A DNA stretch of 64,000 nucleotides from JBLHZY01 sp047631555. Lineage in GTDB: Bacteria; Pseudomonadota; Alphaproteobacteria; Rhodobacterales; Rhodobacteraceae. The stretch covers positions 1 through 64,000 of the forward strand of contig JBLHZY010000002.1 of assembly GCA_047631555.1 (NCBI GenBank). Reading direction: 5' to 3'. Below the pieces are notes generated by a model. It was not told the DNA's origin. It saw only the letters and a list, made by a program, of their open reading frames with translations, and made no database searches. Below are positions 17,071-25,848 of this stretch, in pieces (the first letter of the stretch is position 1; the number at the start of each line of letters is the position of its first letter). Both the position numbers and the translations under genes were made by a program.

Positions 17071-17987
17071 AGCTGGTCATCACTGGCGCGGGCGGCTTTT
17101 TAGGACAAGAGATCATCCGCCAAGCCCACGCCTTGCCGCAAGTCCAATCCATGCGTTTGGTCGATATTACCCCGCCGCCCGCAGGCGAGGGGATTGAGAT
17201 CGTGACCGGCGACTTGTGCGATCCGGCGGTCAGGGCGCAAGCGCTGGCGGACGCGGATGCGGTGATCCATTTGGCGGCGATGCTGGGCGGCGCGGCAGAG
17301 TCTGATCCGACAGGCGCGCGGGCAATTAATGTTGATATGACGCTCGACATGGCCGATTGGCTGCGGATCAATCGACCGAATGCACGCTTCGTCTTTGCCT
17401 CTTCTGTCACTGTTTTGGGTGCGCCGTTGCCTGATCCGGTGACGGATGCGGCCCCCCTTGCCCCCGTGATGGTTTATGGCGCGCACAAGGCAATGGTCGA
17501 AGTCGCGCTCTCGAATTATGCGCGGCGCGGTTGGCTCGATGCCGTGTCCTTGCGCCCTGCGGGGATTGTCGCGCGGGATGGCGCAGATGCGGCATTGAAA
17601 TCGGCCTTTATGTCGCGCGTGTTTTGGTGCGTGAAACGCGGGGAAGACATTACCTTGCCCGTGGCCGAAGACAGCCGGACATGGATCGCCTCAGTCTCTA
17701 ATGTGGCGGCAAATTTCCTGCATGGGGCTTTTGCGCCGCTTGGGGGCGAACGGGCACTGACCTTGCCAACCTTGCCCGTGACGATGGGGGAACTGGTTGC
17801 AGCCCTGCGACGCGTGTTCCCCAATAGCCCCGCACAGATTACATTTTCTCCTGACGCCGAAGCGGTCGCGCTGTTTGGCAGCTTTCCTGCCGTGCAAACC
17901 ACTGCGGCGGAACAGGCGGGATTTTTACGAGACACAAACATTGATGCGCTGGTGCGCGCCGCCATAACCCAAGGAGATTTCACATGA
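17067..17987 (+). CDS. NAD-dependent epimerase/dehydratase-family SDR
   Basis: A 306-residue extended short-chain dehydrogenase. The Rossmann motif is GAGGFLG (residues 7-13); the catalytic Tyr-x3-Lys is YGAHK near residue 138, with an upstream Ser in FASSVTVLG. It resembles the D-erythronate dehydrogenase (DenD) branch. In this operon it likely oxidises or reduces a hydroxy-acid intermediate. ATGA overlaps the cupin stop, and its own stop overlaps the next start, so translation is coupled. Confidence 0.8.
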   Translation: MKLVITGAGGFLGQEIIRQAHALPQVQSMRLVDITPPPAGEGIEIVTGDLCDPAVRAQALADADAVIHLAAMLGGAAESDPTGARAINVDMTLDMADWLRINRPNARFVFASSVTVLGAPLPDPVTDAAPLAPVMVYGAHKAMVEVALSNYARRGWLDAVSLRPAGIVARDGADAALKSAFMSRVFWCVKRGEDITLPVAEDSRTWIASVSNVAANFLHGAFAPLGGERALTLPTLPVTMGELVAALRRVFPNSPAQITFSPDAEAVALFGSFPAVQTTAAEQAGFLRDTNIDALVRAAITQGDFT

Positions 17988-18955
17988 AATTTGCGACCCT
18001 TCCCAATGGTACGCCTGACGGCCGCCTCCACGTCATCAGCCGCGATCACAGCCGCGCAGCCCCTGCACAGGCCGTGAAAACTCTGCAAGCGTTGATGGAA
18101 GAATGGGACCGTTTCGAGGCCGATCTTCAAGCGGAGTATGAGGCGGTGAACGAAGGCGGCGGCGAAGATTTCGAGGCGAAGGGCGCTTTGGCACCGTTGC
18201 CGCGGGCGTGGCAATGGCTCGACGGATCGACATTCGCGACCCACGCTGAATTGATGGCGACTGCCTTTGGTATGGATCCTGCCCCGCGCGATCGCCCGTT
18301 GATGTACCAAGGGGTGTCGGATTGTTTTTGGTCCGGTACCGAAGATATCACCTTGCCCTCAGAGGATGACGGCATTGATTTCGAGGGCGAATTTGGCGTG
18401 ATCTGCGATCATGTGCCAATGGGCACATCAAGCGGTGCGGCGGCGGCACATATCCGTTTGCTGGTGCAAATCAACGATTGGTCCTTGCGCACTATTGCAC
18501 CCGTCGAGATGAAGCTCGGCTTTGGTTGGGTGCAGGCCAAACCATCGTGTTCGGTCGCGCCCGTGGCCGTGACGCCCGATGAATTGGGCGGTGACTGGCG
18601 CGATGCGCGGATTGATTTGACGCTTGATATCGCGTGGAACGGCAAACAATTTGGAGCAGCCAACGGGTATGACATGGGCTTTGGGTTTGACGAATTGATC
18701 TCTCATGCGGCGTTGACGCGGCCACTTGTTGCCGGAACGATCATTGGCTCCGGCACGGTTTCGAACGCCAACTACAAAGAGGTCGGATCGTCATGCATTT
18801 CAGAGGTCCGCGCCGTCGAATTTATTGAAACCGGCGAGATGAAAACCCCTTTCATGTCCTTCGGGGACCGGGTTCGGATGGAGGCAACAGGCCGCGATGG
18901 CACGCCTCTCTTCGGGGTGATCGATCAAAAGGTGGTGCCCGTTTCGTCGCGGTGA
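17984..18955 (+). CDS. fumarylacetoacetate hydrolase-family protein
   Basis: A 323-residue FAH-superfamily enzyme. The divalent-metal carboxylate motif is visible as DFEGEFGVI near residues 129-137, with a later Asp in LLVQINDWS and a Lys in QAKPSC. Members hydrolyse acylpyruvates, or decarboxylate or hydrate oxo-acids from aromatic ring cleavage. It overlaps the SDR gene by 4 bases. It is a second hydrolase in the operon besides the alpha/beta hydrolase, so the pathway may involve two successive C-C cleavages. Confidence 0.85.
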   Translation: MKFATLPNGTPDGRLHVISRDHSRAAPAQAVKTLQALMEEWDRFEADLQAEYEAVNEGGGEDFEAKGALAPLPRAWQWLDGSTFATHAELMATAFGMDPAPRDRPLMYQGVSDCFWSGTEDITLPSEDDGIDFEGEFGVICDHVPMGTSSGAAAAHIRLLVQINDWSLRTIAPVEMKLGFGWVQAKPSCSVAPVAVTPDELGGDWRDARIDLTLDIAWNGKQFGAANGYDMGFGFDELISHAALTRPLVAGTIIGSGTVSNANYKEVGSSCISEVRAVEFIETGEMKTPFMSFGDRVRMEATGRDGTPLFGVIDQKVVPVSSR

Positions 18956-18998
18956 CGGGGCCATGACCAGACGCGCATAGCAAAGGGAGGAGCCTATC

Positions 18999-19772
18999 GT
19001 GACACGGAAAATTATTGATCTATCGGTGACGTTGACGGATCGTGTGGCATCCGATCCGCCAGGATTGGGGCCGAAAATCACCCGTATCGACCATGACACG
19101 GGGGCGGTGCAATTCGAACAGATGTTCGGCATTCCGGTCGATAAACAATTGGACGGCAAGGGCGCTGCCATCGAGCGGGTCGAAATGACGACCCACAATG
19201 GCACCCATATGGACGCGCCATGGCATTATCATCCGACAATGGACGGCGGGGCCAAATCCCTAACCATCGATGAGGTGCCATTAGAATGGTGCATGGGACC
19301 GGGGGTGAAATTGGACTTTCGCCATTTGCCCGATGGCCATGTGATCACGGCTCAAGAGGTCGCGGCAGAACTCGACCGGATCGGACATGCGCTTACACCG
19401 GGCGACATCGTGTTGGTGAACACCCGTGCGGGATCGCGTTATGGCGAGGATGATTATGTCAGCGCCGGATGCGGCATGGGGCGCGAGGCCACGCTATGGT
19501 TGACTGCGCGCGGAATGCGGGTGTGCGGCACCGATGCATGGAGTTGGGATGCGCCCTTAATGAGTCAGATGGCGCGCATCAAAGAGACCGGCGATTGGTC
19601 GTTGTTTTGGGAAGGCCATAAGGCCGGCGCCGATACGCTTTACTGCCACATTGAAAAACTCGGAAACCTCGAGGCGCTTCCTGCGCACGGCTATCAAGTG
19701 ATCGCCATGCCGGTGAAGGTCGAGGGTGGATCGGCAGGGTGGTGCAGGCCCATCGCGCTCATCGAAGAATAA
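18999..19772 (+). CDS. cyclase-family (KynB-like) metal hydrolase
   Basis: A 257-residue protein of the cyclase family, which includes kynurenine formamidase and isatin hydrolase. The metal motif H-x3-H-x-D is at residues 66-72 (HNGTHMD), with His76 following. It begins with GTG, preceded by GGGAGG. The family hydrolyses amides, lactams or lactones, so this gene hints at an N- or O-containing ring intermediate. It lies between the FAH-type gene and the TRAP permease. Confidence 0.82.
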   Translation: MTRKIIDLSVTLTDRVASDPPGLGPKITRIDHDTGAVQFEQMFGIPVDKQLDGKGAAIERVEMTTHNGTHMDAPWHYHPTMDGGAKSLTIDEVPLEWCMGPGVKLDFRHLPDGHVITAQEVAAELDRIGHALTPGDIVLVNTRAGSRYGEDDYVSAGCGMGREATLWLTARGMRVCGTDAWSWDAPLMSQMARIKETGDWSLFWEGHKAGADTLYCHIEKLGNLEALPAHGYQVIAMPVKVEGGSAGWCRPIALIEE

Positions 19773-19795
19773 GTAGATTTAAGGGGAACGAGACA

Positions 19796-21730
19796 GTGAC
19801 ACCAACAGGACCGGCGGCAGCACAGCACCGCCGCATGCAAAAGCTATGCGCGGTGGTATCGACATTTGCGGTGCTTGGAATGCTCTGCGGTGCAGGCGTG
19901 ATCGTGGCGGATGTTTTGATGCGATGGTGGGCCGGATCGGCAGTTGTGGCGCTCAATGAAATCATGGCGCAGGTCTTTGCCATGGCGGTGGCCGCGACCT
20001 TGCCCGCAGGCGCCTTCTTGCGGGTGAACCTCAAGGTTGATCTGTTGGCCGGATACATGGGGCCACGTGTCACCGGTGCGTTGACCTTGGCCGGATCGTT
20101 GATGCTGGCTGTGTTCTTCGGGGTTCTGGCGTGGACGATTTGGGCGATGGCAGTGAAATTCCATGACCAAGGGCGCGCGACATTGTTGCTCGACTGGCCA
20201 CTTGCCCCCACATATTTTTTTGTAGCGCTGGCGATGGCGGCGGCGGCACTTGTCCAAGTCGGCAATGCGGTCGAGGATGGTAAAGCTCTGCGCGCGGGTG
20301 GCACGTTCATCGGTACGGCGGCGCGTACAACATGGGCGGGCTGGGCGCTTCTCTTGGTTCTCTTAGGGGCGATTTCGGGGTTTGGCCTTTGGGCTTGGCT
20401 GGACTTTTCGAGCCTGTCCAAAGCCGCAATGTCGCGCCCGGGAACCTTTGGGGCACTGGCTTTTGGGCTGCTGTGGCTCGGCGTCCTGGCGCAATTGCCT
20501 TTGGCATCGGTGTCAGGGTTGATCGGTTTGGCAGGAACCGCGTTGTTCATCGGCGGTGCAGCCTCTGCCAAAGTCTTTGCCACTGACGCGATGGAGTTTT
20601 TGAGCAACTCCCAAGTCGCGACGTTGCCGTTGTTCTTGATGATGGGCAGCTTCTCTGTCGTGGCAGGGATCTCGGATGACATTTACCGACTGGCCAATGC
20701 CGTCTTGGGGCGGGTGCGCGGCGGGTTGGCCTATGCCACTGTCGCGGGCTGCGCCGGATTCGGCGCAGTGAGCGGGTCGTCGGTCGCTACCGCCGCCACT
20801 TTTGGCCGCATTGCTTTGCCGGAAATGGCGCGGCGCAATTACGCCCCCGAATTGGCTAGCGGGTCGGTCGCCGCAGGCGGCACATTGGGCGCGCTTGTGC
20901 CGCCGTCCGGCGCGATCATTTTGTTTGCGCTGCTGACCGAACAATCCATCGCGACGCTGTTTGTTGCGGCGATGATCCCTGCATTGCTGGCCTGTCTGCT
21001 GTATTTCGCGGCGATCTTTGCGGTCGTGCGGATCAACCCCGCCGCCGCGCCGCAATCGGATGTGCGAAGAGAACCGTTTTGGCCGGCATTGCGCGGGGCG
21101 CTGCCTGTGGCGGTTTTGTTCGGCGCGGTGATCGGCGGACTTTATGGCGGGATCTTCACCGCCACCGAAAGCGCCGCGGTCGGCGCAGTCGGGGCCTTTG
21201 GCATGGCCTTGGCGCGCGGGCGTTTGACCCGCGCCAGCACCCTTGGGGTGATGTCCGAGACCACGGCGACAACGGCGCTAATCTACGGGCTGATCTTTGG
21301 TGCGTTGATCTTTTCGTTTTTCATCAACATGGGCCAAGCGCCTGAATTGATCTCGCGCTGGATCGCCGGATTTGATGCGCGGCCGGTTGTGATTTTGGGG
21401 GCGCTGTTGGTGTTCTACTTGCTTTTGGGTGCGGTGATGGACAGTTTTGCGGTCATGGTGATCACGGTGCCTGTCGTCACTCCATTGGTGATCGGCATGG
21501 GGTTTGATATCTACTATTGGGGCATCTTGATGTTGGTCGTTGTCGAGGTCGGATTGATCACGCCGCCCTTCGGGATCAACCTTTTTGTGCTCAACTCGCT
21601 GCAGCCCGATGTGCGGATCGGGCGGGTAATGAAAGGCGTGATGCCCTTTGTTTTCGCGGATGTTATCAAAATCGCACTTTTGGTCGCCTTTCCTGCGCTG
21701 GCGTTGTGGTTGCCTGCCACAATGAATTGA
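19796..21730 (+). CDS. dctM: fused TRAP transporter permease (DctQ-DctM)
   Basis: A 644-residue integral membrane protein. The first about 220 residues are the DctQ small subunit (four helices), and residues about 240-644 are DctM, with GAVSGSSVATAATFG and LVPPSGAIILFALL typical of the large subunit. It imports an organic acid with sodium, using a DctP-type binding protein. GTG at 19796, preceded by AAGGGG, is preferred to a longer frame. The matching binding protein is encoded on the opposite strand at 23118-24122, and both units carry the same operator. Confidence 0.88.
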   Translation: MTPTGPAAAQHRRMQKLCAVVSTFAVLGMLCGAGVIVADVLMRWWAGSAVVALNEIMAQVFAMAVAATLPAGAFLRVNLKVDLLAGYMGPRVTGALTLAGSLMLAVFFGVLAWTIWAMAVKFHDQGRATLLLDWPLAPTYFFVALAMAAAALVQVGNAVEDGKALRAGGTFIGTAARTTWAGWALLLVLLGAISGFGLWAWLDFSSLSKAAMSRPGTFGALAFGLLWLGVLAQLPLASVSGLIGLAGTALFIGGAASAKVFATDAMEFLSNSQVATLPLFLMMGSFSVVAGISDDIYRLANAVLGRVRGGLAYATVAGCAGFGAVSGSSVATAATFGRIALPEMARRNYAPELASGSVAAGGTLGALVPPSGAIILFALLTEQSIATLFVAAMIPALLACLLYFAAIFAVVRINPAAAPQSDVRREPFWPALRGALPVAVLFGAVIGGLYGGIFTATESAAVGAVGAFGMALARGRLTRASTLGVMSETTATTALIYGLIFGALIFSFFINMGQAPELISRWIAGFDARPVVILGALLVFYLLLGAVMDSFAVMVITVPVVTPLVIGMGFDIYYWGILMLVVVEVGLITPPFGINLFVLNSLQPDVRIGRVMKGVMPFVFADVIKIALLVAFPALALWLPATMN

Positions 21731-21778
21731 CGGGCGACGGCCCTGTTCCATCGTTTATTGTGCTGCAGTGAACACAAA

Positions 21779-21808
21779 AACGCCGAGGCCTTTGCAAGCC
21801 TCGGCGTT
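21779..21808. terminator. bidirectional terminator hairpin
   Basis: AACGCCGAGGC (21779-21789) and GCCTCGGCGTT (21798-21808) form a perfect 11-bp stem with an 8-base loop. An A-run precedes it on the plus strand. It separates convergent genes: the TRAP permease (plus) and the second FAD monooxygenase (minus). Confidence 0.8.
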
Positions 21809-21832
21809 TCGCATTCCACAGTTTGGAAAACC

Positions 21833-23056
21833 TTATTCGACGTGCAACTCTTTGAGTTGAATCGAGAGTTTTTCCGCATCCGCCAAGTATTCTTTTTGGA
21901 TCATTTTATGCAGCAGTTTGGTGTTGTCGAAGACCAGATCGCGCAACCACGCCACGGGCTTGGACGCTTTGTGGAATTGGTTGCCCAACTTGCGCGCAAA
22001 TTCTACGTGGTGGTTGCAATAATCGACGCGGTCCGCCTCGTATCGCGCGCAGGCCGCATCAATCACGGATCGATCACCGAGCGCGCCCCCCTTAAAGGCC
22101 CGCGCGAGGAAATAGCCGTCCTCAATAGCCATGCCCATGCCGTAAGCCGCATAGGGGGACACTGGATGCACGGCATCGCCTACGCAGGCAACTCGCCCAC
22201 GGCTCCATGATTTGAGCGAGGTCCGGTTATAAATTTCCCAGCGAAAAATTTGGCTGTCGAAATCCGTCCGATCCGGAAAACGCGGCATCGGGTCGGCAAA
22301 GTTCGACAACAAGCCGCGCACATGGGCTTCGATATCTGCGGGGGGCTCTTCGCCCTCGTTCGATGTTTCGACAATCCACCATTCAAACCCCGGCTTGCCG
22401 TCGTGCAGCATCGGGAAAAAGCTCGCTTGGACATCGCGCGAATGATGGATGGCGCCAATGCCGCGATCCAAATCTCCCTTGTCCTCGCACCATGCCAACC
22501 ACACCCGCAGGCCGATATGAAAGAGATCCGGGGTGCCAAAAAGCTGCTTGGACACCCGCGAGTGCACGCCATCCGCCCCGATCAGCAAATCCGCCGCCAC
22601 CTCGGTGCCGTCCTCGAACGTGATGATGACCTCATCGCCGCGTTCCTCGTAGCGGTCAAACCCGTGGTCGGGGCAAATGACGCCCTCGGGCAGCCGTTCC
22701 ATCATCCGTGCAAAGGCCGAGGAACGCAGCACGCCATAGTGCCAGCCCGGGATACCCAGAGACTTCTCGACCTCTTTGTTGAAGGGCAACCGCGAGCGCA
22801 CCGCGCCCTTGTTGTTGCGAAACTCCGTCACGGTCATCGAGCCGAATTTCTCGCCGATATCGACGCCGTAGTGGCGCAGAACCGCAAGAACCGGCACGCT
22901 GAGCAAGACCGCCCCGCCAAAGGGGGTTACTTCTGATCGGCGCTCAAAAATCCGAACGTCATAACCTTGATTGATCATCTCCAAGGCCGTGGAAATTCCA
23001 CCGGGGCCCGCACCGATAATGGCGACCCGTTTGCCTTGTCTCCATTGATTTGACAT
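21833..23056 (-). CDS. second FAD-dependent aromatic monooxygenase
   Basis: A 407-residue class A flavin monooxygenase with the GAGPGG motif (residues 16-21), the DG motif (GADGVHSRV near residue 171), and the GD motif near 300 (VACVGDAVHPVSPYAAYGMG). It is only distantly related to the enzyme at 14101. It resembles the salicylate/6-hydroxynicotinate hydroxylase group. It follows the TRAP binding-protein gene on the same strand and is probably co-transcribed from the operator at 24206. Two different hydroxylases imply two ring hydroxylations before ring cleavage. Confidence 0.85.
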   Translation of the reverse strand: MSNQWRQGKRVAIIGAGPGGISTALEMINQGYDVRIFERRSEVTPFGGAVLLSVPVLAVLRHYGVDIGEKFGSMTVTEFRNNKGAVRSRLPFNKEVEKSLGIPGWHYGVLRSSAFARMMERLPEGVICPDHGFDRYEERGDEVIITFEDGTEVAADLLIGADGVHSRVSKQLFGTPDLFHIGLRVWLAWCEDKGDLDRGIGAIHHSRDVQASFFPMLHDGKPGFEWWIVETSNEGEEPPADIEAHVRGLLSNFADPMPRFPDRTDFDSQIFRWEIYNRTSLKSWSRGRVACVGDAVHPVSPYAAYGMGMAIEDGYFLARAFKGGALGDRSVIDAACARYEADRVDYCNHHVEFARKLGNQFHKASKPVAWLRDLVFDNTKLLHKMIQKEYLADAEKLSIQLKELHVE

Positions 23057-23117
23057 GTATTCCCTCCTGAGATGTCCTGTGCCCTGGCGCGACCAAACAA
23101 AGGCCGCGCCAGATCGT

Positions 23118-24122
23118 TCACTTCGCCGCGTTGGCCAATTCTTCGCGGAACATTTCGATCAAACCCGCGCCATTCGGAACCTTGCTGGCAAATCCTGCTT
23201 GGATGCCCGGCGCGAGTTTATCTGCCAAGGCTTGCACGTCGGCGTCGCTGGCGTAAGTGATCGTGTGATCGCCCGAGGCTTTGACCATCTCGACGGATTT
23301 TGCCTCCCAACCATCGACGAATTGACCAAAGGCCCGCGTGCCCTCACATCCTGAATGTTTGGTGATCGCGCTGCGCGCCTCGTCTGAGAGCGCCTCCCAT
23401 TTGCCTTTGGCCATGAACACCATGCCCATGGCACCACCTAACGGTGCGACGTAATGATCGGTGGTCACTTCGTTTAACCGAAATGCGGGGAATGCGGTGA
23501 AGTTCATCACGGTGCCGTTGGCCGCGCCGCGTTGGAGCGCCTCATATTGCTCGGTGATGTTAAAGGACATCGGTGCCCCGCCAAATGCGGCGACGACCGC
23601 GCCCGCAGCAGGGCTTGAGGTGATGATCTTTTTGCCATCCACATCCGCAATGGAGGCGAGTTTGCTATCTTTTAGGTGCAAGGATGCCTGCGGGAATTCT
23701 ACAAACAGCAGTGGCACGATATCCGAGAATTCCTCGCCGAACGCGCCGCGCTCATACATCGCGCATAGGGCCACGGCACCTTGTTCGGCGCTGTCTACCA
23801 TGAAGGGTAGTGTCGATACCAAAGTGCGCGGAAAGCGGCCCGGATTGAACACGGTCATGCCCCACGATATCTGCACAACGTCATCGACGACGCGGTCGTA
23901 GAAATTGGTGTGGTTCGCCATCATCGGACCGTGGCGCACATCCAATTCAACCGCACCGCCAGCCTCGGCATTGATCCGCGCGGCCCAAGGGACCAAGAAG
24001 CCTTGGTTAATGGGATGTTGTTCGGCATTGGTGGTGGCAAAAATTAGGCTCTCGGCATTGGCCGCGGGGGCCATCGCCGCACAGATCGTCGCGGCCATAA
24101 CCGCTGGCTTTAGATATCGCAT
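23118..24122 (-). CDS. dctP: TRAP transporter periplasmic binding protein
   Basis: A 334-residue DctP-type binding protein with a signal peptide (residues 1-23, cleavage after ANA). The mature start has the fold's first strand (LIFATTNAEQHPINQG). It should deliver the pathway substrate to the fused permease at 19796-21730, since no other TRAP permease is present. A truncated paralogue lies at 24519-25202. An ATTGA-N5-TCAAT operator is about 84 bases upstream. Confidence 0.9.
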   Translation of the reverse strand: MRYLKPAVMAATICAAMAPAANAESLIFATTNAEQHPINQGFLVPWAARINAEAGGAVELDVRHGPMMANHTNFYDRVVDDVVQISWGMTVFNPGRFPRTLVSTLPFMVDSAEQGAVALCAMYERGAFGEEFSDIVPLLFVEFPQASLHLKDSKLASIADVDGKKIITSSPAAGAVVAAFGGAPMSFNITEQYEALQRGAANGTVMNFTAFPAFRLNEVTTDHYVAPLGGAMGMVFMAKGKWEALSDEARSAITKHSGCEGTRAFGQFVDGWEAKSVEMVKASGDHTITYASDADVQALADKLAPGIQAGFASKVPNGAGLIEMFREELANAAK

Positions 24123-24205
24123 GAGTGCTCCTCCCAGATCACGTTTTCAGTTTGGAAAGCATAGCTTTGGGGTAGCCATTGAAAAATTGAATTTGAGAAT
24201 TCATG

Positions 24206-24224
24206 ACATTGATGCTGTCAATGT
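24206..24224. promoter_or_regulatory. LysR-type operator upstream of dctP
   Basis: ACATTGATGCTGTCAATGT is a perfect 7-bp inverted repeat with a 5-base spacer containing ATTGA-N5-TCAAT. It lies upstream of the dctP-monooxygenase unit. Confidence 0.65.
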
Positions 24225-24518
24225 CGGTTGCTAATTTTCAATGTGATATATGAAACTTTTCGCTGCGGTCGGCCGATGGGCCGCCCTACCCGGTGGTGTC
24301 TGCGCGCCTCAAAGTTTTGGGTGTCCAGTGGGATGTTTTCTAGAAGAGTGATTGTCGAAGATACGGCTCGCGACACTGGGGCTGTGCTCCTGGCGGTAAG
24401 TATTGTGGAAGGAGGTTTCGATGACGGTATGAAAATTCAACGCGGTTATCGCGACAGAAGTGGCGGGCTAGAGCGTTATAGAGGAGATCTAGCAAGGACA
24501 CATTCGCCATGACCCTCC
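24225..24518. other. spacer between dctP promoter and truncated TRAP gene
   Basis: About 290 bases with no recognisable gene. A short minus-strand frame begins after GAGGAGGGTC at about 24510 but shows no family likeness. It is probably debris from the rearrangement that cut the neighbouring dctP copy. Confidence 0.4.
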
Positions 24519-25202
24519 TCAAATCCGTTCTGAACCATCCCTACCGTGGCCGAATATTGCTCCGCCGATTACAGCGGTGAAGTTCAGAATCGTGCCATCC
24601 GCCGCGCCACGTTTAAGCGCCTCGTACTGCTCGGTAATGTTGAACGACAATGGCGCCCCGCCGTGGGCCGAAACGATCGCTGCAGCGGCAGGGCCGGAGG
24701 TGATGATCTTTTTCCCGTCAATATCGGCAATGCTGTCCAGCTTTGAACCCTTTAGGTGCAGTGAAGCCTGCGGAAATTCAAGGAACAGCAGCGGGACGAT
24801 GTCACCGAACTCTGCATCGAAGGCACCCGCCTCATACATCCGGTACAGTGCGATCGACCTCTGTTCGGAACTGTCGACCATGAAAGGCAAGGTCGAGACC
24901 AGCGTGCGGGGGAATTTGCCGGGGTTGAACACGGCCATGCCCCAGCCGATCTGGGTAACATCATCGATCACACGGTCGTAGAAGTTTGTGTGGTTGGCGA
25001 TCATCAGGCCGTGGCGTATGTCGACCTCTACTGCAACTGCGGCGGCAGCGTTGATCCTTTCGGGCCACGGCACAAGGAAGCCTTGGTTCAGCGGATGCTG
25101 TTCGGGGTTTGTTGTTGCCAAAATCAAAGTTTCAGCCTGCACGGTCACTGGCGCAGCCAGCGTTGCGGCGACCAGCGCCAGCGCGGAAAGTCGGGTCCTC
25201 AT
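24519..25202 (-). pseudogene. truncated TRAP binding protein (dctP paralogue)
   Basis: Closely related to the protein at 23118-24122 from the signal peptide through residues of about 210 (IIDGKKI, FNITEQYEALKRGAADGT-like blocks are shared). It then ends after NFTA with a 15-residue unrelated tail, 227 residues against 334. The whole C-terminal lobe is missing and is not found in other frames downstream. An intact promoter-side operator (25299-25315) remains. It is unlikely to bind ligand normally. Confidence 0.8.
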
Positions 25203-25298
25203 GATATCCTCCTCAGGTGTGTTCAGCGCGGGGCACTGATCCAGCGGCGGGATAAAAGGTTCGACAGGCGTTCAAAAATTCAATGTTACAATGCCTTC

Positions 25299-25315
25299 CA
25301 TTGACCAAATCAATG
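25299..25315. promoter_or_regulatory. LysR-type operator upstream of truncated dctP copy
   Basis: CATTGACCAAATCAATG is a perfect inverted repeat with ATTGA-N5-TCAAT, about 97 bases before the start of the truncated TRAP gene. Confidence 0.6.
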
Positions 25316-25324
25316 CAGATCAGG

Positions 25325-25846
25325 TCATTCGCCAAGTGTGGTGCGGTCCAAATTCGCCAGCATGTGCTTCATCGTCTTCAGAAAGACCTCAAGGTCCTCG
25401 AAGGGCACATCAGCCAGCATTTGCGCCTCGCAATTCAAGGCAACATCCAAAAAATCCGCATGTGCCTTCTGGCCCGCATCAGTCAGCCACCAGCGCCGTT
25501 TGCGCGCGTCGGTCGCCGAAGCTTCGAATCCGACCAACCCGCGCTCTTCCAGCAATTTTAAAGACCGGCTAACTGCGGCCTTATCCAGGCGGATAACCTC
25601 GCAGATCCGGTTGGCCGTGATCTCAGGCTCGATGTTCAGCATTGCGATCACGCGCCAATCGACGATACCAAGATCGAAACGGCTGCGATAGATCGCTGAG
25701 GTCTGCCGCTGCCAAGCGTTGGCGACCGCGTTCAACAGGAACGGCGCGTAATGGTCGATGTCAAGAATAGTAAACCCGGCACGATCGCGTGTTGGGTTCG
25801 ACAGGCGGTATTTGTAGTCAGAGGTCACGCGGCGCCATCCAATCAT
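25325..25846 (-). CDS. MarR-family regulator of the P450 operon
   Basis: A 173-residue MarR-type repressor. The winged helix-turn-helix covers about residues 65-125 (NRICEVIRLDKAAVSRSLKLLEERGLV, then ARKRRWWLTDAG as the wing). It is the last gene of the operon, starting 3 bases after the ferredoxin-reductase stop. Many MarR proteins of aromatic catabolism release DNA on binding an aromatic acid or its CoA ester. The tandem palindromes at 34447-34499 before the first gene of the operon are its likely target. Confidence 0.85.
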   Translation of the reverse strand: MIGWRRVTSDYKYRLSNPTRDRAGFTILDIDHYAPFLLNAVANAWQRQTSAIYRSRFDLGIVDWRVIAMLNIEPEITANRICEVIRLDKAAVSRSLKLLEERGLVGFEASATDARKRRWWLTDAGQKAHADFLDVALNCEAQMLADVPFEDLEVFLKTMKHMLANLDRTTLGE

Positions 25847-25848
25847 CC

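Noticed and set aside
24340..24522. Short minus-strand frame with a good-looking GAGGAGG leader
   Set aside because: No recognisable protein and located at a rearrangement junction; left as debris.
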